Below are positions 12,159 to 24,600 of a stretch of DNA of 64,000 nt, in pieces (position 1 is the first letter of the stretch; the number at the start of each line of letters is the position of its first letter). The stretch covers positions 1,795,007 to 1,859,006 of the forward strand of contig VZRZ01004928.1 in the NCBI GenBank assembly GCA_013398175.1, in the 5' to 3' direction. Origin of the DNA: Climacteris rufus. Taxonomy: Eukaryota > Chordata > Aves > Passeriformes > Climacteridae. The notes below the pieces were generated by a model that saw only the letters and a list, made by a program, of their open reading frames with translations, was not told where the DNA came from and made no database searches. Both the position numbers and the translations under genes were made by a program.

Positions 12159-12972
12159 CTGTAAAAAGAAAACAAATTATTTTTCTATGTAGTAGAAGTA
12201 AATAATTGGTGGTGTTTTGTGCTACTCTTAAAAGACCTGCCTCTGAAGAAAAACTAAATTCATTACACTTCCCTTCAGTATCTTGAAATGTAGTTGAAAT
12301 GGTGATAGACACAACCTTTGAATTCCTAATTGCTTCAACTTTTAAAAGCCATTCGATTTTAATGGATAAAAATAATACTTTGCCTATAAGTACTACCAGG
12401 GAACAAGTTTTCTGTGAAAGAACATGCAGACTGTTGATTAGCAGAATACATCAATCATGTAGCTGCTGCTGCTACTTTTAGAGCTCCTCCATCTGTTACA
12501 ATAAGCATAGTGCAGTACATCACCACTGGTACTTGGGACATACAGCTTGCTACTTGACTTCCAAATTCCAAGTCTGTAAGTGTGGACAGAGAAGGTTATG
12601 TCTATAATGCCCCTTTTCCTTTTCTTCCAGAATGATCAAGGGTCTATAAAACAGAGGTCTTTTCACCTACACCCTGTGTTGAGGTAGGCCATCATAAATG
12701 CCAGCTGGAACAACTAGTGATTTCTGCATGGCAATGTTTCATATTCCACCTGATGAAACTAACAGAGAAGATGCTGCTGCTTACTAAATAACAAAAAATA
12801 CTTACTGCTACACAGATACTGAGCACTTGTTTAAGCTGGGATAGTCAGAATTCCAGTCTAGCAAAGGAAGGTGGTGTTTCACCTCAGTCACTCCCCTTAA
12901 ACATCGGTATGGCCCATCTCACATTGCAGTAGTATCATAAACACCCACCACCTCCACTGATACCAGACTTAC

Positions 12973-13031
12973 CATTTTCTTTTTCAGTTTGTAGTTCTCC
13001 TTATACACCAGTATTACTGCTCTCTTAAAAA
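12973..13031 (-). CDS. TIAM2: TIAM2 exon: C-terminal PH domain (short exon)
   Basis: This 59-bp exon encodes FKRAVILVYKENYKLKKKM, the PH beta-strands and basic loop that contact phosphoinositides in the family. The acceptor is a pyrimidine-rich ttttag, the donor gtaagt. It continues the TVFV-FKRAV junction from the exon at 14618. It is too short to show as a stand-alone open frame and was found by its phase and homology. Confidence 0.93.
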
Positions 13032-14617
13032 CTAAAAAGAGAAAGGAAGAAAAAAAGGGAAAACTTCATTATAGGCATAATATTCAGTGAAAATACTATC
13101 TTGGAGAAGCTGATTATTGTAGCCGCGGGAATGTGAAGGATGAGATAAGCAAACATTGAAAAGCATTTGCCCTGTTTTAAGATGACAACTGTGTTTTTCA
13201 TCCTACACTTTCATGCAATGGCAGTATTTTTCCCTCAGATTTTGTTCCAAACGTTTAGAATGAAGCCACTGTTTACATTTATTCTAAAAACTATCAGCAG
13301 CCTGTCTCATGTAAGTCTTCACATAAACAAATACAGCAGATGTAGGTTAGGTGTAAAAATTTTCTTTCTGTAATCAGTGGAGATTTTCAAGTGGAGCGAA
13401 GGGCCTGTAGCAGGGGAGTGCTGTGAAGGACACAGCCTGTTCTTCCTGCAGTTCAATATTTGTTTAGTTTCTCAGAATTCTCAATTCTTGCTTTTCCTTC
13501 TGCAAGAATTCTCTGGTTTCCACAACATCTGACTGGAATGTCTCACTACCTAATCTTCCAGACTCCAGGGAGAACAGAGAAGTGTGCTCATGTGCTCAGG
13601 GACATGAGGGCATTGAAGTTGCAGGTGAACTGAGTGATGGCTCTTCAGAGCAGTACTGGATCCCAGACTAGTCAGGGAGAATTAGCTCTATCCCTGCTCA
13701 TGCATCCGTGTTTCCTTCCAGAGGAGAGAAGGACAATATTATGAATTATCTCTATGGGAAGGGAGGATGCAGACACAGCAAGCACAGCATTAACCCCAGA
13801 GCTTGGTAGCTTCCCTTAGTTATACATATTGGGTGCATTTTCTAAGCTGCCTGCAGAGGGTTTGAAGTGAGAATAAAATTCCGTTTCCCAAGTGGTAGAC
13901 AATGACCAGTCCAAGCTAAGCATCAGGCTGGAGTCCTTTCATTCATACATGTCCTGCTGGGAAGTGTCCAGCATATGTGGATCACTGAGAAGCTCATCCA
14001 AGGAGCTGGTAGGTAGTTTCTGTCTGTTCTTCTGTTTGAAGCATCCCCTCCCCTAATCATGTTTCCCAGGGTAGGAGTGTCCTGAGAAAGAGAAACTTGT
14101 CTGTCATCAACTGGAGTTCTTCTGTAGGTGTTTATTCACTGAAATATTAAAATAATATTTTTAAAGAAATAGACTCTTGTTTGTATGCTCCCATTTCCAT
14201 ATCAAGTTTCAGGTTAAAATAAACTGGATGGGGATTTCAGTGCAGTAGCTGTAAAGCAGAAGTTAGCCTGAATTCACAAGAGTAGAATAAATCATTATTT
14301 TCCTATAAGCCTCTTTTGAAAGCCTCGTTTAACAGATTGTTCTAAAGACAGTATTGCCTCTTGAACATCACTGATTTCCATAGTTTAAATATAGGCAAGA
14401 CAGCAGCTGAGGGTGGCTCACAGAGCAAACTGTACCAGCAAGCAAACAAATAGAAGCTTTTCCCATGTTAGGAAATACAACTGTGTATTTTTTCAGATTT
14501 AAGTCCACCCTAAATAACACATGACTACATGGAAGGGAGTTTAGGGCTTTTATCCTAGAAGATTTAATGTGGCAGTCCTTAGACTTGAAAGAGCAGAATC
14601 ATTAAGAAGACACTTAC

Positions 14618-14726
14618 CAAACACTGTAAGTTCAAGGTCTTTCCTTGCTTTGCCCAGCGATGGGAAAGGATTCAGCCAGGAAACTGTAGAGTGCATCAGA
14701 AGTTCTCCCATTGAAAGCTCTGTCAC
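14618..14726 (-). CDS. TIAM2: TIAM2 exon: DH-PH junction
   Basis: The exon is 109 bp, phase 0, and encodes VTELSMGELLMHSTVSWLNP then FPSLGKARKDLELTVF. This is the start of the C-terminal PH domain that follows the last DH helix; LSMG-LL-H-TV-WLNP is a recognised TIAM block. The acceptor is aatacag, the donor gtaagt. Confidence 0.95.
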
Positions 14727-15876
14727 CTGTATTAAATTATAACAGTAGATTATATAAATATATATATCAGTGCTGCATTTTACACATATGTAAAACATTA
14801 AGGAGTACACACCAATAACTTTAAGGCTCTATGCTTTCTGTATTTACTCCACATACAGAAAGAGATCAGCACTACAGCAGGAAAAGTGTGAGTAATCCCT
14901 TTTTTTAAAATAGGTAACAGCTATACAAAGTAATAGCCCCTAAGTTATGGAAGCTGGATACAAATTCTTACTATTAATAACTTAGAATAATATTGAGTTG
15001 ATCTGATAATCTTATATATAGCCAGCTGTGAACTGGCTGATTTATTAGCTGTAAGTATCTTTAATTTCTATAGAGTAATTAGTATTAATGACACTGCCAA
15101 TGGCAGAATTAATGGAGGTCTTGTGCTCTGGGGCTCCTGTTTTCCATGGGACACAACATAAGGCTGAAAAATACCACAGGCTGTCAAGTTGTGTTTCCTC
15201 ATAAATGATGAGAAACCAGGTAGCCAGTGGGGGTGATTTGACTTTTACTAGCAGGAAATGAAACAACTGAGCTGACATCTCTCATATCTAATATCCACCT
15301 TCACAGATTTGATCTGCTTAGTAACTGTTTGATGTAAATGGCTAAGTTGAGGCCTTGCTGCCCCAGTTCTGGGAGATGAGTGCACACAGTCTGTATAACT
15401 AATGGGTTTTGCTCTGACAAATACCCATGGATGCCTCAGCACTGGAAGTGTAGAGAATGAGAATAACAGACCTTAATGTGAAATCCTTTGAATTGCCATT
15501 TTCATTTATATGGGCAAAAAAAATCTTAAGAATTTAAGAACTCTATAGCATAAAATCTGAATGCCTTGGGGCATGGATAATCTCTGCAACATTTTGAGAA
15601 GAGGAGTTTTTTCCTGCTGAGAACTATGTCTACTCCTGCTTGCAATTCTTGACAGTCCAGAAGGCAGCTCTGGCAGCTGTCTGAAAATTTTACTGTAACC
15701 TACTGCCAAAAAGAAACTTGACAGGCAGATACAAAACGGAAGTCAAAATATTAAAGGAGAATGAAGGAAGCCCAGCACAAGTAAGTTCCCGAAATTACCT
15801 CATGAAGAGATGAAGCCCCAGCAGCAAGCTGGATAATGCTTCAAGAGTCAATACAACATGCTATTTCTTCTCTTAC

Positions 15877-15995
15877 CTCTTTCTCTGTTCCACTTTGATC
15901 TGCAACCAGTTGGTCAAATACAGTGCCATAATCTTCATAGATCTTCTGCATCTCATTGATGTGACTTGCTACTTTTTCCATTGCCTTCAGTGCTT
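15877..15995 (-). CDS. TIAM2: TIAM2 exon: DH domain, last helix
   Basis: The exon is 119 bp and encodes ALKAMEKVASHINEMQKIYE then DYGTVFDQLVADQSGTEKE. This is the long final DH helix, which supplies part of the Rac-binding surface. MEKVASHINEMQKI.E..G.VFDQL is family-wide. The acceptor is ccttatag, the donor gtaaga. The first codon is split G|AA with the preceding exon. Confidence 0.96.
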
Positions 15996-17372
15996 CTATA
16001 AGGTTTAAAAATTTCATAGATAGCTATGTAACTCATTCGTATTTTCTAAACATGGCAATTTTAAATTGAATTCCCCTTAAGGGATGTAAAATGATGTCTT
16101 CCCAAGGTCTGGTGAATTGAATTCTAGCTTTGTATCAGTGCTTTCTCATAGCAACATGTCGTGGTTTGAGAACAGTAGAAGGAACACTTCCCAGTCAGAG
16201 TAAGTGAAAAATGCTCATGTGGTGTCTAAAGTGCCTAACAGGCTGCAATAAGCAGTTCAGTGACAAGTCCCCAAATGGATGAGTATGTATAGCAATATGA
16301 TAGTGACCATGGTTAAATTTTGCATCTTGTAGATATAGAGCCACTAGGACCTCTGGAGTAATCTACACTCGTCCTAGAATAAGTTATCTAATGAGCTCTA
16401 GGAGAAACAAATTGCATTTGTCTCACCACACAACGGACAAAGAAATACAGTGTTAAGCTGTACAAGTTTCTCATGGACTGTATACATGAAGTTAAATGCT
16501 GGTGGCCAGGATTGGTTTAAATTTTGTTTTCCAAGCAAGAATGTCACTAGATTCCACTAAATTTTTGTGTTAATTCAGAACAGAATTGGAGAATTGGAGC
16601 AGGGTTCTTCATTTCATCACCTTGGCATCTATCCTGACCTGCAAGTAAGTCAATATCAGCTTGTTTGGGCAAGGGAACAATATTAGCAACTCCCCTGAAG
16701 TCAGTAACAGCCTCATGAGTTTTTGCTGACAGTGTATTTTGTCTGAATCTGTTTTGTGAAAATGACAATCGATCCATAAAATAGATCTCTTGATTTTCAT
16801 CCACCAGGTGCTGACAGACCCAAACTGGAATTTGCCAGGGTGAAATCCCAGACATTTGAGCCTAGAAAAGCAATCAGCTCTAATGTATGTTAGACAAGTG
16901 TCTCTGCATGGGAGGACTGTAAAGATTTGACAAAGATCTCTTCTACACAAGCAAGGGTCACAGAAAGACCTCAAACAACAAAAATTTGCTTCTGTGGTGC
17001 TCTTAAACTTTGACACATTTCAAGAACAAAATAATAACCACAAGATGGAGCCTTGGTCAGTGTTTCTCAAGTGGGAAAAAAAAAGGCAACACTGTGACCT
17101 GACATGCTCCTGTGCATGAGGATAAAGAACCCAGTCCTACTTGCCACAGGAAATCCTGGGCATATCTACTTCTCAAAGGAACTTGGACATACCAAGTAGG
17201 ACTTTTAGCTAAAGGAATGAAAAAAATGCTTATTATTTTTAAGGAGAGGGAGGGAATTCTCTCCAAGTTTAGACAAGCTCTGTGCTGTCTACCAGAATGC
17301 CTACTTGTATCTTCAGAAAGGGCAGGAAATAAAACTTTTAAGTTCTTCCTGTAGAAGAAAGGAAGAAATTAC

Positions 17373-17552
17373 CTGTCAGATGATAGTGCTCCTCACTCTC
17401 GTTGTCTGTCAGAGACACCAGCTCTTTTAAAAGCAGAGGATATTTCAGCACTCTCTGAACAGGCTTTATGAGATAAGACTCCAGTGTAGAAGAATGTTGC
17501 TTTGTGGGATTTCGAGCATCCAAGAAGGTCTTAAAGGCACTGTCTGTTTTGG
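17373..17552 (-). CDS. TIAM2: TIAM2 exon: DH domain core (CR3)
   Basis: This 180-bp exon carries the most diagnostic DH motif, the CR3 helix: STLESYLIKPVQRVLKYP then LLLKELVSLTDNESEEHYHL. PVQR-LKYPLLL is near-invariant in Rho GEFs and faces the GTPase. It is preceded by KTDSAFKTFLDARNPTKQHS. The acceptor is cgtctag, the donor gtaatt. Confidence 0.97.
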
Positions 17553-18147
17553 CTAGACGTTAGAAAAAAAAAGAATTGGTCAGTTGAACATGGAAGTCAT
17601 AGACGCTACAATAATTGGAAAGCATGGAATTGCAACTCGAGCCCGGCACCAAAACTGTCACCCTTTTCAATAGATGGTTCACAGAGTAGTATACAGCATT
17701 CACTTCATAATAATTTTCTGCATTAAATAACATTTGTAAGGGCTGAGAAAGCAATTTTATGAAGGTGAGATTATTCCTCAATCTATTTTTTTCCACTGCA
17801 TTGCAGCAAATGGCAGAGGTAGTAATTCCTAACTTATTCTACCATCTGTTGCTGCTTTTTGGAGCCTGAGCCTGAAGACAGCACAAACTTGTGGAAAATG
17901 TTTCTATAGCTCTCCAGGCCTGGAGGTTACAAAAGGAATCTTATTTTTCAGGTCTACACCACACTTTAGCAGAAGCTCTGATCTTAGATCTTTCTGTTCA
18001 AAGATACCTAATTAGTCCTTGTTTTGTACCAATATTTATTCCTTGATTTGTACCCATATTCTCTGCAAGTTGACAAGACTTGTTACAGTGGTTCACTGCA
18101 GTTTGAATTAATGCAAATGAATTACAACAACGAAGACACTAAATTAC

Positions 18148-18256
18148 CTCTCTCAAGAACTTTCTGAACTTTGATGTGGTTTGCACAGAAGCCACTGTAC
18201 AGTTTAAAGTGGTCAGCATAATACAGGAAGGAGCCTCCAAGGGAAAACAGCAATTT
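18148..18256 (-). CDS. TIAM2: TIAM2 exon: DH domain
   Basis: The exon is 109 bp, phase 0, and encodes KLLFSLGGSFLYYADHFKLY, SGFCANHIKVQKVLER. YADHFKLYSGFCANH is a DH middle block nearly identical across TIAM1 and TIAM2. The acceptor is atttcag, the donor gtaattt. Confidence 0.96.
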
Positions 18257-19418
18257 CTGAAATCAACACAATCAAAATATTAATTCATTGTTAGAAACTT
18301 AAATAAATATTCAGGCACACAATACACAGACTCAATGATGTGATTATCTGCTATCTTTCTATACATATCTTGTGTTTTATATATATATATAACATGAATG
18401 TTCTACTGGTGAAAATATTCTATGTGATTAAATTTTTGTATTTTGCTGAGTGTAGAGGTCAGCCTATCTAGGCATAGCCTGCAAATTTCTCCTTTCTTAC
18501 TCAGCAGGTATTCTGTTTTACTGTATATTTCTATGCAGCACAGGAACAAAAAATCAACAGATACGGAACTATGTTGTGCTTGGAAAAAAACGTGAGCAAT
18601 AGGAAGCAAGGCAGAAAAGCGCCAAAGCCAGAAGAGACAGTGTAAAACAAATACAGGTTTGCTTTCCAACTGTTTTCCTTTTTTCAGGCAGGTAGTAATT
18701 ACAGGACACCTCTAATGTTCTTGATTGAAGGGGAGGTTAAGAAGATGAGGGAGGGACTGAATCACAAGAAAGAGGTTTTTGGAAAAATGCCTCCCAAAGC
18801 AAATATAAGAAACAGGAGTAGTGAGGGAGGAGGAAAGCAGTCCTCTCCCCTCTTTTTAATCAATGTTTGCCCCACAAAATGCAGCAAGTGTTCAAGAGAC
18901 CTGCCAGCAGTCGCGCTCAGTCCTGAGCCAGTGACTCCATCGCCAGGGAACCTACTTGTTCCAGTCAGGGCAGGTGCTGCAGACATTTACACTTTGTGGG
19001 CCCTCTTCTTGGACCTCACAAAGTGGGAAACTCCTGTGGCATTTAACAAGAAAAGCTCCCAGTCTGTAGCAGGTTAGTTGGGCACAGAAGGGAGAAGCAT
19101 GAGCAGGGCAGAATTCAGCACAGCAACAACAACCTCTCTACAAAGTGGCTCTGCGTCACAGGCACTGCCAGGTTACAGTGTACTCAAAGCCTACTCTGCA
19201 TTTTCCCATGTTGTAACTTCTGCCATAGGAAGAAGGAAGATAAAACCATGAAAAATAGCACTTATCCTTCATTGCTGAACAGAAGTCTGTAACCCAAAGT
19301 AGAGCTTCAAACATAAAAGCAACCCTATAAAACTTCTTAGAGCCAGAAACTTCTTAAAGCCAGATTGCCATGAACATTTGCAGGCACCGTACAAAGTATG
19401 AAATGGTGAAATATTTAC

Positions 19419-19544
19419 CCGGAACTGAGATGGTGTTTCCAATGTATTAAAATCTGAGGAAGCAGATATTCCATCTTCAAGGGTCTCCAAAAACACCTTC
19501 TGGAAATCCAGCATTTCTGGCAGGCTGCCGAACAAGGACTCCAT
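19419..19544 (-). CDS. TIAM2: TIAM2 exon: DH domain
   Basis: The exon is 126 bp, phase 0-0, and encodes MESLFGSLPEMLDFQKVFLE then TLEDGISASSDFNTLETPSQ, FR. LFG-LPEML-FQ-VFL is the DH helix after CR1. The initial Met is internal, because the frame is open from the exon at 19930. The acceptor is ttctacag, the donor gtaaat. Confidence 0.96.
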
Positions 19545-19929
19545 CTGTAGAAAACATCAGGCTGTGAAGTACAGCACTCCATGGACCTAAGAGTGGTCTT
19601 TTGAAAGCAGTGGACTAAGGAGATGTAACACACAAAGAGATTGCAAAGGCCAATAATGTCATTAACACATTATTGTTAATACTTTTCAAACAGGTTTTAT
19701 AAAGAATCCATACAAAAAGAGAAGATTTCTTAGCAGTTAATTCAGAAGAACAATTACCCTTTAAGAAAAAGAAGTGATGCATGCACCAGACAGAAAGGCA
19801 CTGACTGGTGTTCCTATTGTTATCTTTGTTGTTTGCTTTTTCTGTCATGCTCTCAGCAATGAAAAATCCAAGTCCCAAGGTCTTAAACCTCAAAAGAATG
19901 AAAAGAACATTTTTCAGATATTTCCTCAC

Positions 19930-19998
19930 CTCATCCTGGGTAAGGAAGGTTTCATTTTGAAGAGGCTCCAAGTATAGCTCGAAGAGGCAGCTCAAGTC
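19930..19998 (-). CDS. TIAM2: TIAM2 exon: DH domain (short exon)
   Basis: This 69-bp, phase 0-0 exon encodes DLSCLFELYLEPLQNETFLT, QDE. It continues the CR1 helix (KSYVK|DLSCLFELYL), which contacts the GTPase switch I. The acceptor is cttgcag, the donor gtgagg. An in-frame readthrough into the intron gives a longer unsupported open frame. Confidence 0.95.
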
Positions 19999-21461
19999 CT
20001 GCAAGGAAGAGTATTTGTTCACTTTTCATGTAAAACTTTGATACTGTTCTATATGTGGAAACCCTGAGATAGAAGTAAGTTTGGGGAATGAACTAAAGAT
20101 ACAATTCCTTTTCAGTAACAAAAACACCTGCATGTTGTTAGCACTGAAGTTACTGCTAAATTAGACGCAAACTGCTTTCAGCGTAATGTTTTGGTTTCAT
20201 CCTTAAGGCTTTACAACTTGATTGTAACAATTTTTATTTTAGCCTAGCATGAGGAAAAAAATGTTACAGATTATGGTTTTCTAATGAGTCCATCTGAATG
20301 AACAACATCAAATGTTTTCATCATGTAGATTAGATAATCCATATAAATAGCCACCCATTTGAACATCTATAGTAATATTCAGAAGGGCACATAGCATTTT
20401 AAAGCCCTGTAAGTTACTAAAGTGTTCAGTTATGTTGTCAGGTAGGTGTGATCAAGAGCTTTTTCAGTCACTTCTTCAAAGGGTTTAAAGACTTAATATC
20501 CCACATCAAGGCGTGACAGCAGGGCTGGGCCCACTACAGGACTCTCCGACCCTGAGAAGAGAAATACCAGAAATTCTGTGTAGAAGGAATAATAAGCAGC
20601 TCCCTGAGAATGCCACAATGAGTATGTGCAATCTGTCAGGATTTTTACTAGTGCAAAAATTTCACACATATCTGTGACCTCCATGGTCATGCTTTGTTCA
20701 AGTGATTCCTCTAAAAGAAACATCAGGTGGACATAAATGGGGGTGCATAAATATGGCTGTATAGGGCATTGGTGTACAAGAAAGAGTTTTTCTCTTCTTT
20801 CCCACAAGTATTATTGCAGCAAGCACCAACATCTGTAAGTACATGTTTTGAGATCCAGTAAAGGAGATGAGTCCTTCCTGCTGAAGGTCAATGAGATCAA
20901 TGTTTTCATGTTTCTTTTGGCACCCAGTCACATGAATTTAGGGTTTGTAAAAAGAACAGAGATACATCAAACAAATTATGGACTTATCAGTCAGAAGAGA
21001 AATAACATACTTGTGATACTACAGCCCACTGGAGTTGTGCCTTTTAGCTTTGCCAATTCAAAAATAATCATGCACTGTTTTCCACAATTCAACTTTTTTT
21101 TTCTCATTTGTAGGAGATTGTTCTATTCTTCTACCAGATTTATTTTCACCTTGAAAACTATGGAAACATCCCCTGGGAACCCCTTTTTGTATTGCAGGTG
21201 TCTTCTCTCCACAGATGACCACTCTTCAGTGTAACTACAAACTGGCCAGAACTAATGCTACTACATCAAATCCTCCAGCCTCAGTTACAGAAGCAAGTCT
21301 GCTGGAAACGACAGGAACAATGAGATAAGCAGACTTGGTAGGTTGTGGCCCTTGTAGAGGCCTGGTTATATAAAGATAAGCTCAAAATATGTTAAGAGCA
21401 TCCAGAAGGCATGGTCAGCCTCAAACACGAGGCTGCAGTGAGCTGGACCTTTTTGTTTTAC

Positions 21462-21641
21462 CTTGACGTAAGATTTCTCAGTGTCCATAAGTTCTTGGAT
21501 GACTTTCCTCAGTCTATCTGCATCAGAAAGGTGGCGAGCCAGTGGTCGTGGAGGTGGATCCTGGTTGTCCTTCTGTCCCTCCATATTGCTTGCTTGGACT
21601 TCCTGGAAGTTTCGGCACAATGCACTGATCTGTTCTGTGCT
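21462..21641 (-). CDS. TIAM2: TIAM2 exon: start of DH domain (CR1)
   Basis: This 180-bp, phase 0-0 exon encodes STEQISALCRNFQEVQ, then a linker with DPPPRPLARHLSDADRLRK, then VIQELMDTEKSYVK, which opens the DH domain (CR1). Its phase-0 acceptor (cttaacag) is where both the hinge exon at 40330 and the alternative first exon at 28367 can join. It is therefore the branch point between long and short forms. Confidence 0.96.
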
Positions 21642-24600
21642 CTGTTAAGTGAGAAGAAAGAGATAAGCAAAGATGTTTTACAGTACAAGCTGTACTACAA
21701 TTATTTCTAAATTCCTCCAATTTTGCTCTTGTTCCAAATTCAGGGACCCGAGCATGCCATTGATCTTTGTCAGATGTGTATTTTGACAGTTTTGAGCAGC
21801 TTTCATTTATAGCAGAACCAGATCACAGCAGTAAAGAGAATTTAAAATTTGCTAGTGATTTTCCAGTGCAAATTATTTTCAGTCTTGAGATACAAGCTTG
21901 TGGGATGCAAAAGATGAGAGAGCACTCAGATATATTACATACTTTGATTCTTATGACACTAGCATCACGCTGTTTTCCATCTCTCTCATTTTGCAACACT
22001 CACTGCATCAAACTAGAAAGAATTAGCAGATAAATATATTATAAAGCATCCAGAATAATTCTTTTCTTTTTGATCTGCTACTTATATTTTATTGTGTGTT
22101 TTGTTGTTGCTTTTTAAACAATGAGACGTGGAGCTTAGGGTTCAGATTCCAATGTCCTGGGGTGTCAAAAGATGGTCAGATGCTTTCTCTCCAAGGAGAC
22201 AATTATGTATCGGGATCTTTTGCTTTCAAATAAGGCAAATGGAAACCTAAATCTTTGAGATTCTTTAGGAGAATGATAAAAAAGAAAACAAACAAACAAC
22301 CCAGAAAATGTTCAGGCAAGGTAGGAACTGAAGATAGAACAACAACAGTTAATCTTGTAAGGCAAAGATGGAAGAGAATGAGATATTTCTGACACTATGA
22401 AACAGTTGTGTAATTTGCTCTTGTATGATCACCACTAATATCCAAGAGCAACTTTTGCAGGCAATAATCTTCAATGCTTAATTTGAATATTTCACTGTTC
22501 TCTTTCTTACTGTTCTCTTTCCCTGAAAGCTAAAGTACCACTACCATTACATGATTCTACTCTAACAGCATTCAGTATCCACATCTTTGTACTACATGAA
22601 AAAATTCTTCTTCAGTGCTTCTGTCATTCAGACATTTGCACAAACTGGACAGTTGCATATGGTGTGCCACTTATCACCTTCCACTTAGCAAGTGCTCAAA
22701 TGAGGACTACATGGATGCTGCCTTATTTCAAGTGTCTTTTTTTCAGTGAAGATGTTGGGACATGAGTGCATTTCAGAACTGTCTTAATTTATACTAATTT
22801 ATTTCCCATGCTATTTCAAGTGATCCTTTTTGGATGTCCTAATTCACCACTGATTATCTCTGTAGCTAGCTTCACCAACATACTAGGCCATCAAATGAAC
22901 AAATGTAAAAGTTATTTTGAAAATGAACTGAGCTATACAAAGTCTTCAGTAAAGTGGAGGCTAAATGAACTAGCAATATTTAATCTCAACCATTCCTGTG
23001 ATAAAATACCTCTATGATGAAAATAAATGTTAAAATGTCAGATATTTGCCATGTAGTCCATATTACTCTGTAGGTTCTCAGTTCCCAGTTTTGAAAAATG
23101 CCACTACTTTCTAAAAAATTAAGTAATTTTCCTCACTGATATGGGCAACCAGCTTCATAATCCAGTATAATGACAACTTGCAGGACTATGAAATTTAGAT
23201 ACATTTAGCATTTTCAACACTTATTAGGACCCAACTAAATGCAATATAAATTGAATGAGTTTTATTAGAATTACAGCTGCAAACTGATGGAACACATTTA
23301 AAAATTAGAATTAGTCTGTGACACTGAAATTAATTCATGGTTTGGAAATAAATCACAATTTATGAAGTGGTGCATCTGTATATATTTTAAAGCAACTTCT
23401 AAACAAGTGAAAGCCAAAGCACTTCAGTTTTGTTTTCTTTGTTTCTGATGTCAGAAAGGTTTTTATTTGTATCAAAATGTTTCAGATTTTATACTTTCTA
23501 CAGCTCAAAGTGTGTAGGCAGCTTGATTTACATCAGCCTGATGACTGATCAAGGACACTGAGATCAAGGGTGCAATGAAGCCTTTTGAAAGCAAGTCACA
23601 AGGATCACCATAAGGCACAGTTTTACAAGAAAGAGTTAGAAGTCCTCTATTCCTCCTCAACTACCTTTGCATACAGAGCAGGCAGACATTGGGGAACATG
23701 CTATTTCTACATCCCCTTGAGTTTTGGGGTCAGTGATGCATCTGTCACCAAGAATCACTGTATAGGAAAGCATATAGAAATAGATGATACTCCTCAACAA
23801 AAATACTTTTTGATCACCTAAGCAACATAATTTTGGTGTCAGAAATTTTTCTGCAAAGCTGGCCTAAGCCCAAGGCACAGGATTACCTCTCAGATACTGC
23901 CAACAAGCACTGATTTTTCTAAAGTTTAATATGTTCCCGAATATGTTTGCAAACTTGGCATTAAAAATATTACATTTGATCTCCCTGCCCACAGGATCTT
24001 GTCTTTTCCTGAAGTCCTGCTGGCTCTGTGTCCTTTCCTTTATGGGAGTCTTCCAGACTGTGCAATATCCAGACCTCACTCTTTATACCCACTGTGGCAT
24101 TTACATTTGGGTCAAAGCAAGCATGAAATACTACTTGATTACAGGACAAAAGTGTTTCACATTCACTCATATACATTGCATGGACCACAGGAGATGCAGG
24201 AACCCATTTTGCCAGTGGAACCACTGGTTCTTGACAAAGGCCCTAGTATAAATGAGAAACTTCATAGCAACAAATAGGTAGAGAAGTATAAAAACAATTC
24301 TTCCTCCACATTTCTTCTGAAAACTCTCTTACCACCCAGGTCAGGATGTCTACCTTTTTTTCCTAGTGTTTTGGATGCTGCTTTCTGCCTCTGACACTGA
24401 GCAATATCCTGCTCTTTTAAACTGTTTAAACAGATCTTTTCTAGAAAGGCTCTAGTGACAACCGCTAGGAACATCTCTTTTATATCTTGTTTATATGGGC
24501 AGGAGAGGCTCAGCCTGTGCCCTGTTACTGACTGCAGCTGGGATTTCAAAGCCAGTTGGGCATTCTGGATGTCAAATCACAGCTTGGTAGCACAATGCCT

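Larger units (their letters stand above)
9609..21461 (-). other. TIAM2: TIAM2 introns between the DH/PH/tail exons
   Basis: Eleven introns of about 0.4-1.6 kb separate the twelve exons from 21641 down to 8965. All have GT donors and AG acceptors on the minus strand; the one at 19929 begins gtgagg, the others mostly gtaa. Only one recognised repeat occurs, a CR1 3' end at about 10757-10866. TA runs lie near 14750 and 18380. I saw no RNA gene or extra exon in these gaps. The open frames on the + strand opposite exons are antisense shadows. Confidence 0.8.

Noticed and set aside
19269..19544. 91-codon reading frame taken as a small gene starting at Met 19544
   Set aside because: The Met is an internal TIAM2 residue at a splice acceptor, and the frame runs into intron after 19419.
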